Under the pieces are notes generated by a model. The model did no database searches. It was given only the letters and a program-made list of their open reading frames with translations, and was not told the origin of the DNA. From Lineus longissimus (lineage: Eukaryota; Nemertea; Pilidiophora; Heteronemertea; Lineidae), in contig NC_088310.1 in the NCBI RefSeq assembly GCF_910592395.1, positions 629,501 to 693,500 on the forward strand: a DNA stretch of 64,000 nt, read 5' to 3'. How positions within the stretch are numbered: the first letter of the stretch is position 1; each line of letters starts with the position of its first letter. Positions 11,541 through 22,773 of the stretch are shown piece by piece. A program made the position numbers and the translations under genes.

Positions 11541-13460
11541 GTATTATTTGCTCACCTTATGGAAGCTGTGTACTTTGTGGCCTGGCATCAGCGGCAAGGT
11601 GTGCTCTCTCATCAAGCCATTTCATTAACGAGATTGGATTGGCGATATGTGATATGTCTGTCCGTCATTATGAGGATGATGCGCCGTTATTTGTGGGACA
11701 TCTTGTTACCTTTGGCCAGGAAAGCAGTTCTTCACGTTTATAGCATGCCTGGGGCTCGGGGAACGTTTCTCTTGTGATCAACACTGGATTAAAGGAAGGG
11801 GACTAATACAGGAGCTAGGGGGTGAATTGATTTTCTCCAGGTGACTAGTCTAAAATCTCCCTTGAAGGCTATCTTACCATAACGTCAGACCTTGAAATGC
11901 AATGCAAGAATTGTGATGGAACTGCACCCTTTTGTGTTGACAAATTTTATGTAATTTGTTTCATGATATGTGTCGGCGTGCAGACGGGTCTTCGCCTCCA
12001 TTAGGCCAATAAAGTTAGGTCTGATAAAAAGCATACGATTGTTCTTTGTGACGGCACATGTCATGTGCGTAGCCTAACGTTCAGGTATGCTTCAGTGGTG
12101 TTCCCCTGACATAACGTCACCATTTTGTGATCCATGGCAACATGTTTCGCTTCTTGGAAGTCGTACTTTCGAATAGATCACAGATAGTTAACAGACCTTG
12201 TGAACTTGAGATAAAGTCAGACCATTTAATCTGGGGTTTCTATATTTACATGTAGGGTAAGAGCCAAATGTCAATGCCCTTGGGTTTGATATTCAGGGTC
12301 ATCTCAGCGTTCGTCGGTTTCCAGGCAGTCCCCAATGAAGAGGTCAAAATCAGGAGGACTTTCCCAATGGTATTGTGGTCACTATTATCGTATTGCTCTA
12401 AGACAGTGCAAATGTAGGATCGAGAGCACCGCGCAACCGAGCGATGTCAGTCTCTGCGATTGCAATTGTTGGCTGCCGTATTCCGACGGCAATCGTCATG
12501 TTATCGCGGCAGCAAAGAATGCTCGGCTGCCTGGCGCTTTAGGGTAGTTTGTTGTCAACCCGCGGCCATAATCAGTGACAACAGACATAATCCTGCTCCG
12601 AGGTCATACACTATGGTTTTTACTGCGATTGCCTGATCCGACACTCGGGTTGAGCACCCTCGAGAGCCAGTGCTTACAATCCGGGAAGTATCGCTTATAC
12701 ACTGCTTTCGTCGATAAATCACTAATTGTGTCTTAATCCATAAAAAGTACGGCAGATAAGCATCGTTAATGGTCAAAGGTGCAACATTGAAATAATCCTC
12801 TGTCTCGTCTTCCAGGAACTTTGAGTACATCACTATTGGAAACAATCATGTTTTCTCGTATCGAGTTATAGATATAGATAGGAGTGATGTGAATGTCAGG
12901 CGTAATGCCTAAGCTGGAATATTATAAAAGAAATAGGGATAGTAGTCATATAAGTAGATAAAAACTGTAGAAGCTCATAAAATTGGCAAGGGCAACTTGC
13001 ATCTTCATCATGAAGGGATTGCCTTCGTCTGAAGACATAAACACTAGTATATTTGTTTGTATGATGACCCTGAATACTTCAAAGTCATGGACTATGTGAT
13101 TAGTTCTGGGTTTTAATGGTTGAAATGACAACTCTTTTATTCATCATTCCAATCCTACAGTAGTGGAGGCACGTCTATATATCAGTCAACATGCGATGCT
13201 GCCATTTGGGGAGCGGAATTGTGGCACATTTAAAATAAATGGTTTTATTGAGAGTTAAAAGAGCTGCATTGAACTCCCTCTGGTTGGTTCAGGTGCGTGA
13301 ACGTGGATGTTGGAGCAGAGTTACATCTTTTATAGCTATTCTCTCGACATTGCATAGAAAAGGCAGTGGATTCTGGGATTGGGTGATGAATCACTTCATT
13401 TTATGAACAGGTCGCGGTTGCTGTCTGGTGAAAAGTTGATGTGGGAACAAACATTCCGTA
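11541..13460. other. Non-coding stretch, nothing recognised
   Basis: Only short ORFs without domains or matching splice sites occur. No repeat structure was seen until the 140-bp array at 13461. Confidence 0.5.
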
Positions 13461-13815
13461 AGTTCAAAATTTTGAAAAAATTTCAGAGCCAAAATTTTTT
13501 TGGGACTGATGATGTTTCTTCATTTTGAGCGGAAAAAAAAGTGAAAAAGATATTTCGACTCAGAAATTTTTTTCAGCCTTCAAATTTGATTTTTTTCATG
13601 AGTTCAAAATTCTGAAAAATTTTCAAAACCGAAATGTTTTTGGGACTGATGATGTTTCTTCATTTTGAGCGGAAAAAAAAGTGGAAAATATATTTCGACT
13701 CAGAAATTTTTTTCAGCCTTCAAAGTTGATTTTTTTCATAAGTTCAAAATTCTGAAAAATTTTCAAAGCAAAAAATATTTTGGGACTGATGATGTTTCTT
13801 CAATTTGAGTCGGCA
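13461..13815. repeat. 140-bp tandem repeat, about 2.5 copies
   Basis: Units start at 13461, 13601 and 13741 (AGTTCAAAAT...), spaced exactly 140 bases. Each contains GGGACTGATGATGTTTCTTC followed by TTTGAG, an A-rich run, and TTTCGACTCAG. The last copy breaks off near 13815. Divergence between copies is low (a few substitutions per unit), so the amplification is recent. A diverged inverted copy exists at 62384-62453. Confidence 0.92.
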
Positions 13816-16815
13816 AACTGTGCAAGCTCGAACAATGAACTACAATGATGCTGTTTGATATTAAAATTTGGTACCAAACATTGAAAACACAAGCATCCTT
13901 CTCCACTGAATCCTCAGCATGACAAGACCAAGATCTCTAAACCAAACTGTGCATGTCACTTGGAGACAGAAATCTGTGTGAGACTTCATGGCGTTAATCA
14001 ATGCATAAAGTAAAAGCAATAACCAAATGAGGGGATTATGTAACTCTTGAAATGTTCCCGGGAGACCGGCGCATCACAAATCACTTGTTCAATTATCATA
14101 GCGACTCTATCATTCGGTCAATTTCACTGATTGGGTGTGTGTAAAAATCCCATCATCAGTCATCGACGTTCTTGTAGCCGTGTCGCAACTTAAGATTTCA
14201 TTGAATGCAATGTGTTGTATGGTATGGTACGCAAATTGATGATTGGGTTAAAAAAAGTGCTGTTAAACATTTTAATTGAAACGGCTTTATTTTAAACGAC
14301 ATACATTTATTTTTGTAATTCTATTCCCGAAGTAAGCACGATCATAGTAACGATGGCCACGTTACATCCAGTCCATTTACTGCGATAACGCAATGTATAA
14401 TACAGTGACGTTTCAGTATGGAGGCTACTGACAGAGAGAATGATATTCCAGAACCCATCCTCATGACTTGCATTTTTCCTTCCCATCAATGTTAGAGAAA
14501 AAATTATGCTTTTTTGGCAATCTTTGAAAAAAACACCAAATGAAGCATCGGTATACCTTGAGCTAATACGGCAAAGACGTTGCACATCACTCCACTTTGC
14601 TTATAAGACATGCAGCAATGCCTTGGTCTTTTCTATGGGTGCTCACATCCTCGTCATCAAATGAACATACCGGAATGACAAGATAAGATGAGCATGACAG
14701 GACAAAATAAGTTGAAGCTGAGATCAATGTCCAGTTTGTGACAATTATCGTGTGATTGCGCAACTCTTCTAATTCTTATGCGAATCCAGTCAAGGTTGAG
14801 TGAAATGTGTGTACGTTTCCCACGCATCTCTTGAGATTCACGGATGTGTTACAGCTATAAGGCTAGGTTGACTTGAACCTTAGGTTTAGGTTGATGCAAA
14901 AGGAGATCTGAGTATTATCCAAAATAACCAAAGGTTTCCATGGTAATGTGATCGTTTACGCATCCTTTCAAGTATTGACCATGGCTGCCTCTTAAACTTG
15001 AGTAGAATAGCAATTGGATCATTTCAGATGTTTGCCGGTCACATTTTTACTGTTGGCCGATCCTCGTGCGATTGATTGCCTGCCGTAAGTGGTCTTCATG
15101 AAGGTTGGGCACGATCCTTTCGAAAACATTGACCATTAGTTAGGATTGTTTTTATGACGTAATGTTAGCTTGCAAAGTAGGACTGGTGATCAGGTGATAG
15201 CATTTGGCTGTTGGGGGTTTCAAAAAGAAAACCTAAAAGTGAAGGATAGTTTGTTCAAAAAGCTCTCCTTTTAGTTGTTTAACCCTATATATTCGTAAGC
15301 TATGCATTTACCAATAAGAAAACTTTGCATTCTTATTTTCAATGATGGGTAGTTGAAGGGAGACGGCAGTTGATAGCCGTCACTTTCATATCAGTGTTAC
15401 AGCACCAATGATATCTTAGATGTGTCTACTGCATAATTCGCCCGATGCAAAAAAACTCTGGCTGTGACGTCAATAGGGCCTGAGCTATTGGAGAATGTTG
15501 ATAACACGCATCTGTCAAGATAACAACTTGCTGGCAATAATGTTACCGTGCACTGACATTTGTCCAGTTCAACTATGATACACAAAACAATGCTATTTAC
15601 CTGCAGAAAATAGAATTGACACAAATTTAATTTCTAGTTGAAATAGACTGAAAGTTTACTCGGTTGGGGACCCTTGGTGACTGCGATTAATCAGCGGCGA
15701 CCTGTCACACAGTAACAACAGCAACGTTGAGAGTATTCTGGAGCGAGTTTATAATCATCTGAGGTGATTAATTAAGGAGATGTCCCTGTGTACAGGTACC
15801 AAAAACACATTTAGCGCTGCTCTGGGAGAGAGGTTGCGTGAAACTGTGCAAATTGTGTCAGGATTTTCCCTTTGCGGTGCTTCTTTGCTGTAATGGTATT
15901 CCTGATGGCAATGCTAAGACACGTTGCATGTTTCCTCTTAGCATTTTGACGCTGCACTGAAAAAAAGAAATGGAGCTGATGTACACACTTGAAAAGAGAT
16001 TGACTGAGGGTCATCGAATCCAAAGAAGGATTCTATCTGCATGTAAATCATCGCGTGATCATAATCCCCACACCGATCCTGCGGTCTCCCGTCCCCGGCG
16101 CATACTAAACAGTATTTCTTTAAACCACAGAATCCTTTAATCACTCAATCTCTTAGTGCTTCTAAATGTCTCTCCCACCGCACGTTGGAGTGGAAAGTGA
16201 ATGTCCTTGCTTATGATTCAGGTCATGAGTAATATTAAGTGTGGGGATGAACACAATACCATGGCTCGTTCTGCAAGGACATTATTTCCAAACCTGAATC
16301 CTAGAGTAAATGCCATACTATGTGGCCCAGGAGTTCGTCCAGCTGAGGAACGTGGAAATGTGAAGAAGTTGGATCTAAGAAACCTGAGGTATCTTCTTCT
16401 TTACAGCAGTTGTGATTGGGTTGACAGAGCCAAGGCCAAAACTGTACATATTCACTTGAAGACTTCCTAATTGACCCCTGGCTCCTGCCTATAGTCCCCG
16501 TCATCGATTAGTATCTGTCTCGTCTTCTGTGAGCCCACCCACAGGTATGATTATGATCAATTTGCTATGACACCTCGAGAACTGTCGGGGCTCCTGGATG
16601 TCTCATTAGATATCTGTAATATGTATGTATTGCATGGATAACTTTATCAACCGACACATGAGACGATGTCTATTCCTTTGAATGCGGTGATAAACACTAA
16701 TTGATTCCAGAAGAACAGCGATATCTGCATGGTAATCATAGTACATTCGTATCACTGTAACTCAAGATTTGATGCTGTTCGTTACCAATTGATAGCTGAC
16801 CTGTCTTTACACCAG
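13816..16815. other. Non-coding stretch, nothing firm
   Basis: No repeat structure was found. An 89-codon + ORF at 16201-16470 contains CGPGVRPAEERGNVKKLDL but has no recognised domain or convincing acceptor, so it is not called. Confidence 0.45.
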
Positions 16816-16890
16816 GTGGTGGTATCACATGGAGCATGATAGACTTTGGCACCTTGCAACAGCTAGCCTTATTTATGCCAACAACAAAAG
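16816..16890 (+). CDS. Candidate small phase 1-1 exon (25 codons)
   Basis: The sequence from an acceptor ending TACACCAG to donor AAAAG|GTAATC is open in phase 1-1 and a multiple of three. It would encode a mixed hydrophobic segment ending FMPTTKG, like the PTG end of the exon at 6759-6821. It could be a stalk exon of the MAM/LDLa gene 10 kb upstream. The splice signals are moderate, so a chance GT-AG pair is possible. Confidence 0.25.
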
Positions 16891-17279
16891 GTAATCCATC
16901 ATTTATTAGTTTGAGGTTGAGATCAAACATTTCAGTGATATCACAATTGTGGAAGTTGACGCTGCATGAATACTCATTGAATGAACGTTGTGATGAGAAC
17001 GGATCATGCCAAAGGGCTCATCCCATTTTCACATCCTTCCAACCAAAGACCACTGTTCTGATGGACGGAATTATCGCAGTAAACACTGATATATACAGAA
17101 GACGTTTGATGGGTCACCGGAGACCTCATTTATAGCTCCTCACTGTCATCAACACAATTAGTATGATTGGTTCAATTAACTAAACACCTCAATAAAGACC
17201 TGTCCAACCCGTTGCCTTCTTTCAATAAACCTGTATTTTTATCGCTGCAGTTATGGAGGGCCAAATATCATTGCTTTCG

Positions 17280-17565
17280 TTAGGTTGTCTGATTGTTAGC
17301 GGGCCATCCATCCAGACCACTATTAGGATGTGACCCTCTGGAGGGATGTCAAGGCAAACCTGGACTGGACCCTCATCCAGGATGAGACTCCATAGAGTAG
17401 TGTATGACTAACTCTGGACAGGACACTCTCCTTGTAGACCTATGTGACTGTTAGGAAAGTTCTCGCAGCCAGGATGTGAAGACAAGTTTAGACGAGCTTC
17501 CAACTGGCTCTTTAACGATGTTTGACTTAGCCGGAACAGGACTCACTACAATGATGTGAACCTGG
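17280..17565. repeat. Decayed ancestral minisatellite units (left flank)
   Basis: Motifs of the neighbouring array recur with many changes: GATGTGA, CTCTGGAG and GACAGGACTC at roughly 50-base intervals. They look like old, unhomogenised copies of the unit amplified at 17566-19590. Confidence 0.65.
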
Positions 17566-19701
17566 TGTGCGGTTTGACTCGGCCAGGACAGGACTCTCTT
17601 CTAGGTTGTTAGTCTGGAGCTTATTTGACTCGGCCAGGACAGGACTCTCTTCTAGATTGTTAGTCTGGAGCTTATTTGACCGAGCCAGGACAGGACTCTC
17701 TTCTAGATTGTTAGTCTGGAGCTTATTTGACTCGGCCAGGACAGGACTCTCTTCTAGATTGTTAGTCATGAGCTTATTTGACTGAGCCAGAGCAGGACTC
17801 TCTTCTAGATTGTTAGTCTGGAGCTTATTTGACTCGGCCAGGACAGGACTCTCTTCTAGATTGTTAGTCTGGAGCTTATTTGACTGAGCCAGGACAGGAC
17901 TCTCTTCTAGATTGTTAGTCTGGAGCTTATTTGACTGAGCCAGAGCAGGACTCTCTTCTAGATTGTTAGTCTGGAGCTTATTTGACTCGGCCAGGACAGG
18001 ACTCTCTTCTAGGTTGTTAGTCTGGAGCTTATTTGACCGAGCCAGAGCAGGACTCTCTTCTAGATTGTTAGTCTGGAGCTTATTTGACTGAGCCAGAGCA
18101 GGACTCTCTACTAGGTTGTTAGTCTGGAGCTTATTTGACTGAGCCAGAGCAGGACTCTCTTCTAGATTGTTAGTCTGGAGCTTATTTGACCGAGCCAGAG
18201 CAGGAGTCTCTACTAGGTTGTTAGTCTGGAGCTTATTTGACTGAGCCAGAGCAGGACTCTCTACTAGGTTGTTAGTCTGGAGCTTATTTGACCGAGCCAG
18301 AGCAGGACTCTCTACTAGGTTGTTAGTCTGGAGCTTATTTGACCGAGCCAGAGCAGGACTCTCTACTAGGTTGTTAGTCTGGAGCTTATTTGACTGAGCC
18401 AGAGCAGGACTCTCTACTAGGTTGTTAGTCTGGAGCTTATTTGACTGAGCCAGGACAGGACTCTCTTCTAGATTGTTAGTCTGGAGCTTATTTGACTGAG
18501 CCAGGACAGGACTCTCTTCTAGATTGTTAGTCTGGAGCTTATTTGACTCGGCCAGGACAGGACTCTCTTCTAGATTGTTAGTCTGGAGCTTATTTGACCG
18601 AGCCAGGACAGGACTTTCTTCTAGATTGTTAGTCTGGAGCTTATTTGACTGAGCCAGAGCAGGACTCTCTTCTAGATTGTTTGTCTGGAGCTTATTTGAC
18701 TCGGCCAGGACAGGACTCTCTTCTAGATTGTTAGTCTGGAGCTTATTTGACTCGGCCAGGACAGGACTCTCTTCTAGATTGTTAGTCTGGAGCTTATTTG
18801 ACTGAGCCAGGACAGGACTCTCTTCTAGGTTGTTAGTCTGGAGCTTATTTGACTGAGCCAGAGCAGGACTCTCTTCTAGGTTGTTAGTCTGGAGCTTATT
18901 TGACTCGGCCAGGACAGGACTCTCTTCTAGATTGTTAGTCTGGAGCTTATTTGACTGAGCCAGAGCAGGACTCTCTTCTAGATTGTTAGTCTGGAGCTTA
19001 TTTGACCGAGTCAGAGCAGGACTCTCTACTAGGTTGTTAGTCTGGAGCTTATTTGACTGAGCCAGAGCAGGACGCTCTACTAGGTTGTTAGTCTGGAGCT
19101 TATTTGACCGAGCCAGAGCAGGAGTCTCTACTAGGTTGTTAGTCTGGAGCTTATTTGACTGAGCCAGAGCAGGACTCTCTACTAGGTTGTTAGTCTGGAG
19201 CTTATTTGACTGAGCCAGAGCAGGACTCTCTTCTAGATTGTTAGTCTTGAGCTTATTTGACCGAGCCAGAGCAGGAGTCTCTACTAGGTTGTTAGTCTGG
19301 AGCTTATTTGACTGAGCCAGAGCAGGACTCTCTACTAGGTTGTTAGTCTGGAGCTTATTTGACCGAGCCAGAGCAGGACTCTCTACTAGGTTGTTAGTCT
19401 GGAGCTTATTTGACCGAGCCAGAGCAGGACTCTCTACTAGGTTGTTAGTCTGGAGCTTATTTGACTGAGCCAGAGCAGGACTCTCTACTCGGTTGTTAGT
19501 CTGGAGCTTATTTGACTGAGCCAGAGCAGGACTCTCTTCTAGATTGTTAGTCTGGAGCTTATTTGACCGAGCCAGAGCAGGACGCTGTGAGTCTCTGGAG
19601 CGATGTTTGAATCTGCGAGGACACGATTCCCTACCTGGATGTGACTCTCTGGAGCGATGTCTGCCTTGACCGGGACATGACTGTTTACAACGATGTGACA
19701 C
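17527..19701 (-). CDS. 724-codon repetitive ORF across the 51-bp minisatellite (probably incidental)
   Basis: The minus-strand frame encodes about 39 copies of a 17-residue unit of type SNKLQTNNLEESPALAQ, with variants V for E, VLAE for ALAQ, and R for Q. An Arg/His/Ser-rich N-terminus (HRSRESHPGRESCP) and a short C-terminus flank it. No signal peptide, membrane segment or known domain is present. The other two minus frames have a stop in every unit. Against a real gene: flanking ancestral copies of the same unit read in a shifted frame and are interrupted, no splice or promoter context is evident, and most variant sites change the amino acid. If expressed it would be a low-complexity repeat protein. 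Confidence 0.2.
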   Translation of the reverse strand: MSHRCKQSCPGQGRHRSRESHPGRESCPRRFKHRSRDSQRPALARSNKLQTNNLEESPALAQSNKLQTNNRVESPALAQSNKLQTNNLVESPALARSNKLQTNNLVESPALARSNKLQTNNLVESPALAQSNKLQTNNLVETPALARSNKLKTNNLEESPALAQSNKLQTNNLVESPALAQSNKLQTNNLVETPALARSNKLQTNNLVERPALAQSNKLQTNNLVESPALTRSNKLQTNNLEESPALAQSNKLQTNNLEESPVLAESNKLQTNNLEESPALAQSNKLQTNNLEESPVLAQSNKLQTNNLEESPVLAESNKLQTNNLEESPVLAESNKLQTNNLEESPALAQSNKLQTNNLEESPVLARSNKLQTNNLEESPVLAESNKLQTNNLEESPVLAQSNKLQTNNLEESPVLAQSNKLQTNNLVESPALAQSNKLQTNNLVESPALARSNKLQTNNLVESPALARSNKLQTNNLVESPALAQSNKLQTNNLVETPALARSNKLQTNNLEESPALAQSNKLQTNNLVESPALAQSNKLQTNNLEESPALARSNKLQTNNLEESPVLAESNKLQTNNLEESPALAQSNKLQTNNLEESPVLAQSNKLQTNNLEESPVLAESNKLQTNNLEESPALAQSNKLMTNNLEESPVLAESNKLQTNNLEESPVLARSNKLQTNNLEESPVLAESNKLQTNNLEESPVLAESNRTPGSHHCSESCSG
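17566..19590. repeat. 51-bp minisatellite, about 39 copies
   Basis: The unit reads, on the + strand, GAGCTTATTTGACTGAGCC, AGAGCAGGACTCTCTTCTAG, ATTGTTAGTCTG (51 bases in all). Copies differ only at a few sites: GACTGAGCC/GACTCGGCC/GACCGAGCC, AGAGCAGG/AGGACAGG, TTCTAGA/TACTAGG. The period is a multiple of three, so one minus-strand frame stays open throughout. The order of variants shows a higher-order duplication (see findings). Confidence 0.97.
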
Positions 19702-19980
19702 TGTGGAGCGAGAGTTGACTCTGCCAGAACAGGACCAACTACCAGGGTGTGACTATCTAGAGCTATAGTTGATTGAGCCAGATCAGGACTCCCTACGAGG
19801 ATGCGAGTCCTTCGAGCGATGATTGACTGTGCCAGGTCAACACTCCCTGACCTGATCTATTGGACTGTTTGGATAGGTCTCGCTTCCTGGAGGATGAGTC
19901 TGTGTGGAATGGTGCAAAGCCTGACCAGGACTCGCAACTGGGATGTGACTCTTCAGAGAGATGTGAGATGAGCCAAGCAG
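19591..19980. repeat. Decayed ancestral minisatellite units (middle)
   Basis: About seven degenerate 51-54-base copies between the two homogenised arrays repeat GATGTGACTCT, GGAGCGATG and CAGGACT-like words. In one minus frame they read SPDLAQSTIALDSHTLVVG and GPVLAES, recognisably the ancestor of the 17-residue unit but one base out of register with the long ORF. Confidence 0.75.
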
Positions 19981-20985
19981 GACAGGAATCCTACAAGGAT
20001 GTGGCTCTCTAGAGGAATGCCAACCCCGGGCGAGATGTAATTGTCTGGTCATATGTTTGAGCACAGGCAGGACTTCCTACCAGGATGTGGCTCTCTAGAG
20101 GAATGCCAACCCCGGGCGAGATGTAATTGTCTGGTCATATGTTTGAGCACAGGCAGGACTTCCTACCAGGATGTGGCTCTCCAGAGGAATGCCAACCCCG
20201 GGCGAGATGTAATTGTCTGGTCATATGTTTGAGCACAGGCAGGACTTCCTGCCAGGATGTGGCTCTCTAGAGGAATGCCAACCCCGGCCGAGATGTAATT
20301 GTCTGGTCATATGTATGAGCACAGGCAGGACTTCCTACCAGGATGTGGCTCTCCAGAGGAATGCCAACCCCGGGCGAGATGTAATTGTCTGGTCATATGT
20401 ATGAGCACAGGCAGGACTTCCTACCAGGATGTGGCTCTCCAGAGGAATGCCAACCCCGGGCGAGATGTAATTGTCTGGTCATATGTTTGAGCACAGGCAG
20501 GACTTCCTACCAGGATGTGGCTCTCTAGAGGAATGCCAACCCCGGGCGAGATGTAATTGTCTGGTCATATTTTTGAGCACAGGCAGGACTTCCTGCCAGG
20601 ATGTGGCTCTCTAGAGGAATGCCAACCCCGGCCGAGATGTAATTGTCTGGTCATATGTTTGAGCACAGGCAATACTTCCTACCAGGATGTGGCTCTCCAG
20701 AGGAATGCCAACCCCGGCCGAGATGTAATTATCTGGTCATATGTATGAGCACAGGCAGGACTTCCTACCAGGATGTGGCTCTCTAGATGAATGCCAACCC
20801 CGGCCGAGATGTAATTGTCTGGTCATATGTATGAGCACAGGCAGGACTTCCTACCAGGATGTGGCTCTCTAGATGAATGCCAACCCCGGGCGAGATGTAA
20901 TTATCTGGTCATATGTATGAGCACAGGCAGGACTTCCTACCAGGATGTGGCTCTTTAGAGGAATGCCAATCCCTGGCGGGACGTA
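19981..20985. repeat. 86-bp minisatellite, about 11 copies
   Basis: The unit contains GAGGAATGCCAACCCCGGGC, GAGATGTAATTGTCTGGTCA, TATGTTTGAGCACAGGCAGG and ACTTCCTACCAGGATGTGGC followed by TCTCTA. Copies are nearly identical, with point variants (GGGC/GGCC, TCTCTAG/TCTCCAG, GTTTGAG/GTATGAG). The period is not a multiple of three, so the short ORFs running through it are artefacts. The half ACTTCCTACCAGGATGTGGC matches the decayed units next door, so both arrays share an ancestor. Confidence 0.97.
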
Positions 20986-22704
20986 AGCTAATTGTCTGGT
21001 TCAGATGTTGTAGCAGATACATGACCTCCTAACGTTGGAGGGATATCAACACGAATCATTGTCCTAACCGTTATAGACACAAGTGATGACCTGATTGAAA
21101 GGAGTGCATTTATGATTTATCAACGATTAAATTTACTCTTCTCCTTTTAAGTACCGGTATCATGCAGCTCGCGATTCATCTATAACCTGAAGATTCGTAT
21201 CGGGGACAAACTGCATCACTATTTATTTTGCCTAACGAAGATCTCTTGCAAAACATACAACACGTATTCATGTCAGATAGCAATAGAGACACAGGAGCTA
21301 ATAAAGGGAGAAAGATTTATCATAATGATTCATTGCGTATCATTACTTGACTGATCATTGTTTGGAGTGGGCCTTTAGCACTGCTTTCCTGGTTGGACTT
21401 GGCACTAAGGCAAGGGTTTGATATACTTAAAGGTCAACCAGCAAACTGCGTATATACCACCCAAGTGTCCATATCACACCCTTATGATGAGTGGGTTTTC
21501 TTCTTTTTTTTCATATGCTGTCTGTATCCTGAAAAGGATGTCACACATTGATTATGAATATTCTAGGTAGGACAAACAAAACTGTTATCACCTGTAAAGG
21601 GTCCTGGAAAAGGTGTTGTTGAGTTCTTGATATATGTCGTACCTGTATATCGTCAAATGCCCAAGTCATTAACTGCCTAAGTCCTAAGCTTCAAGGATCT
21701 ACTACATATCATGACATATTTATTTGAGCCTCGGCCTGCTTCCCGGAGAGCAACAACATCACAAATAATCGAATTATTTGATCAAGTTATGCTGTCATCA
21801 AGAAAGAAATGATATCATGCAATTATATTGGATGTTTTTTGTCATTCATTTTACAATTACGCAATCGCGAGCCTGGTTTAGATACTAACAGCAGACAGTG
21901 TGGGTTCCTTAACCAAGGTATAATCGAGCCTCCGAACGAGAGACTATGGATGAGGCCAGTTGGGTCATATAAAAGTTACATGAAGTCACCAGTGAACCCA
22001 CTTCTGCCTATCCTTAACCCTTTGGAGTTATTTATTATGTGTCTTCTGGCCAGTGCATAATGTCAAAGTTACGTACTCGGCAACTGTACTCACTGTTAAA
22101 CTGGCAATGCACCTGTTTTAGAATACAAAGAATGGAATGATTCAGCAATATTGGTTTTGTTTACTAGGAAAGAAGCCAGAAAGAGGCGTATATCTTTAAC
22201 ATCGATGTATTTCTCGATAAGAAAATAGGAAAAATACTTGTAAGGATACACAGTTGCCGCTCCTACTTGTGCAGCAACTAAACCCACTGCTTCCGAGAAT
22301 AGCAGCTTGCAGCGCTACTGCACTGCAGCCCCCTCTTTAACAAAGCATCAGTTATATGATGGTGTTTGACTAAACCGCATGTCATAGTACTGTGGCTTGT
22401 CGAGAACCTCTTGCACATGTTCTGCTGTTTTCAATATCAGTGCACACGCTTAACATAGGTTCATCAAAAGGATTTCACACACGAGGACAAATCTATTGTG
22501 TTTAGATAGAAGTGATGACAATAATCTGTATGACTTAAGCTGACTTTGAGGGACCGATTTTGAGAAGGGGACTTCAAGTATTTGCCTTGCGGACTTCAAC
22601 TCATTCTGAAGTGATATTGTCATGTAAAGTTTGTGCCGTTAATGGATATCTCAGGATGACACCTGATGGACTAAAGGCCTTACACTGTTGTCTCCTCGTT
22701 ATAG
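20986..22704. other. Non-coding stretch after the minisatellite
   Basis: The first 70 bases keep one decayed satellite unit (TCTGGTTCAGATG, GACCTCCTAACG). Beyond that I see no repeat or exon until the candidate exon at 22705. Confidence 0.5.
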
Positions 22705-22773
22705 GGGTGATTCCAACCGTTACTACCGACCTCGGCTATATAGGAAACCGAGTTACTAATTCTTCAACATTTG
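22705..22773 (+). CDS. Candidate small phase 1-1 exon (23 codons, Thr/Ser-rich)
   Basis: A good pyrimidine tract (TTGTCTCCTCGTTATAG) and a strong donor (TTTG|GTAAGT) bound 69 bases, open in phase 1-1. The peptide starts VIPTVTTDLGY and ends with sequon NSS and STFG, which suits an extracellular linker. It may belong to the MAM/LDLa gene upstream, which leaves its last clear exon in phase 1. No homology is recognised. Confidence 0.35.

Noticed and set aside
16201-16470. 89-codon + ORF as exon
   Set aside because: Possible donor CTGAG|GTATCT but no good acceptor, and no domain recognised.
17567-17785. 72-codon + strand ORF in the minisatellite
   Set aside because: It exists only because early units lack a TGA present in most units on this strand; it is a repeat artefact.
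20041-20748. Several 63-codon + ORFs with near-identical sequence
   Set aside because: They are three-frame readings of the 86-bp repeat, whose period is not a multiple of three.
17566-20985. CRISPR array
   Set aside because: Units are head-to-tail with no unique spacers, and the genome is eukaryotic.
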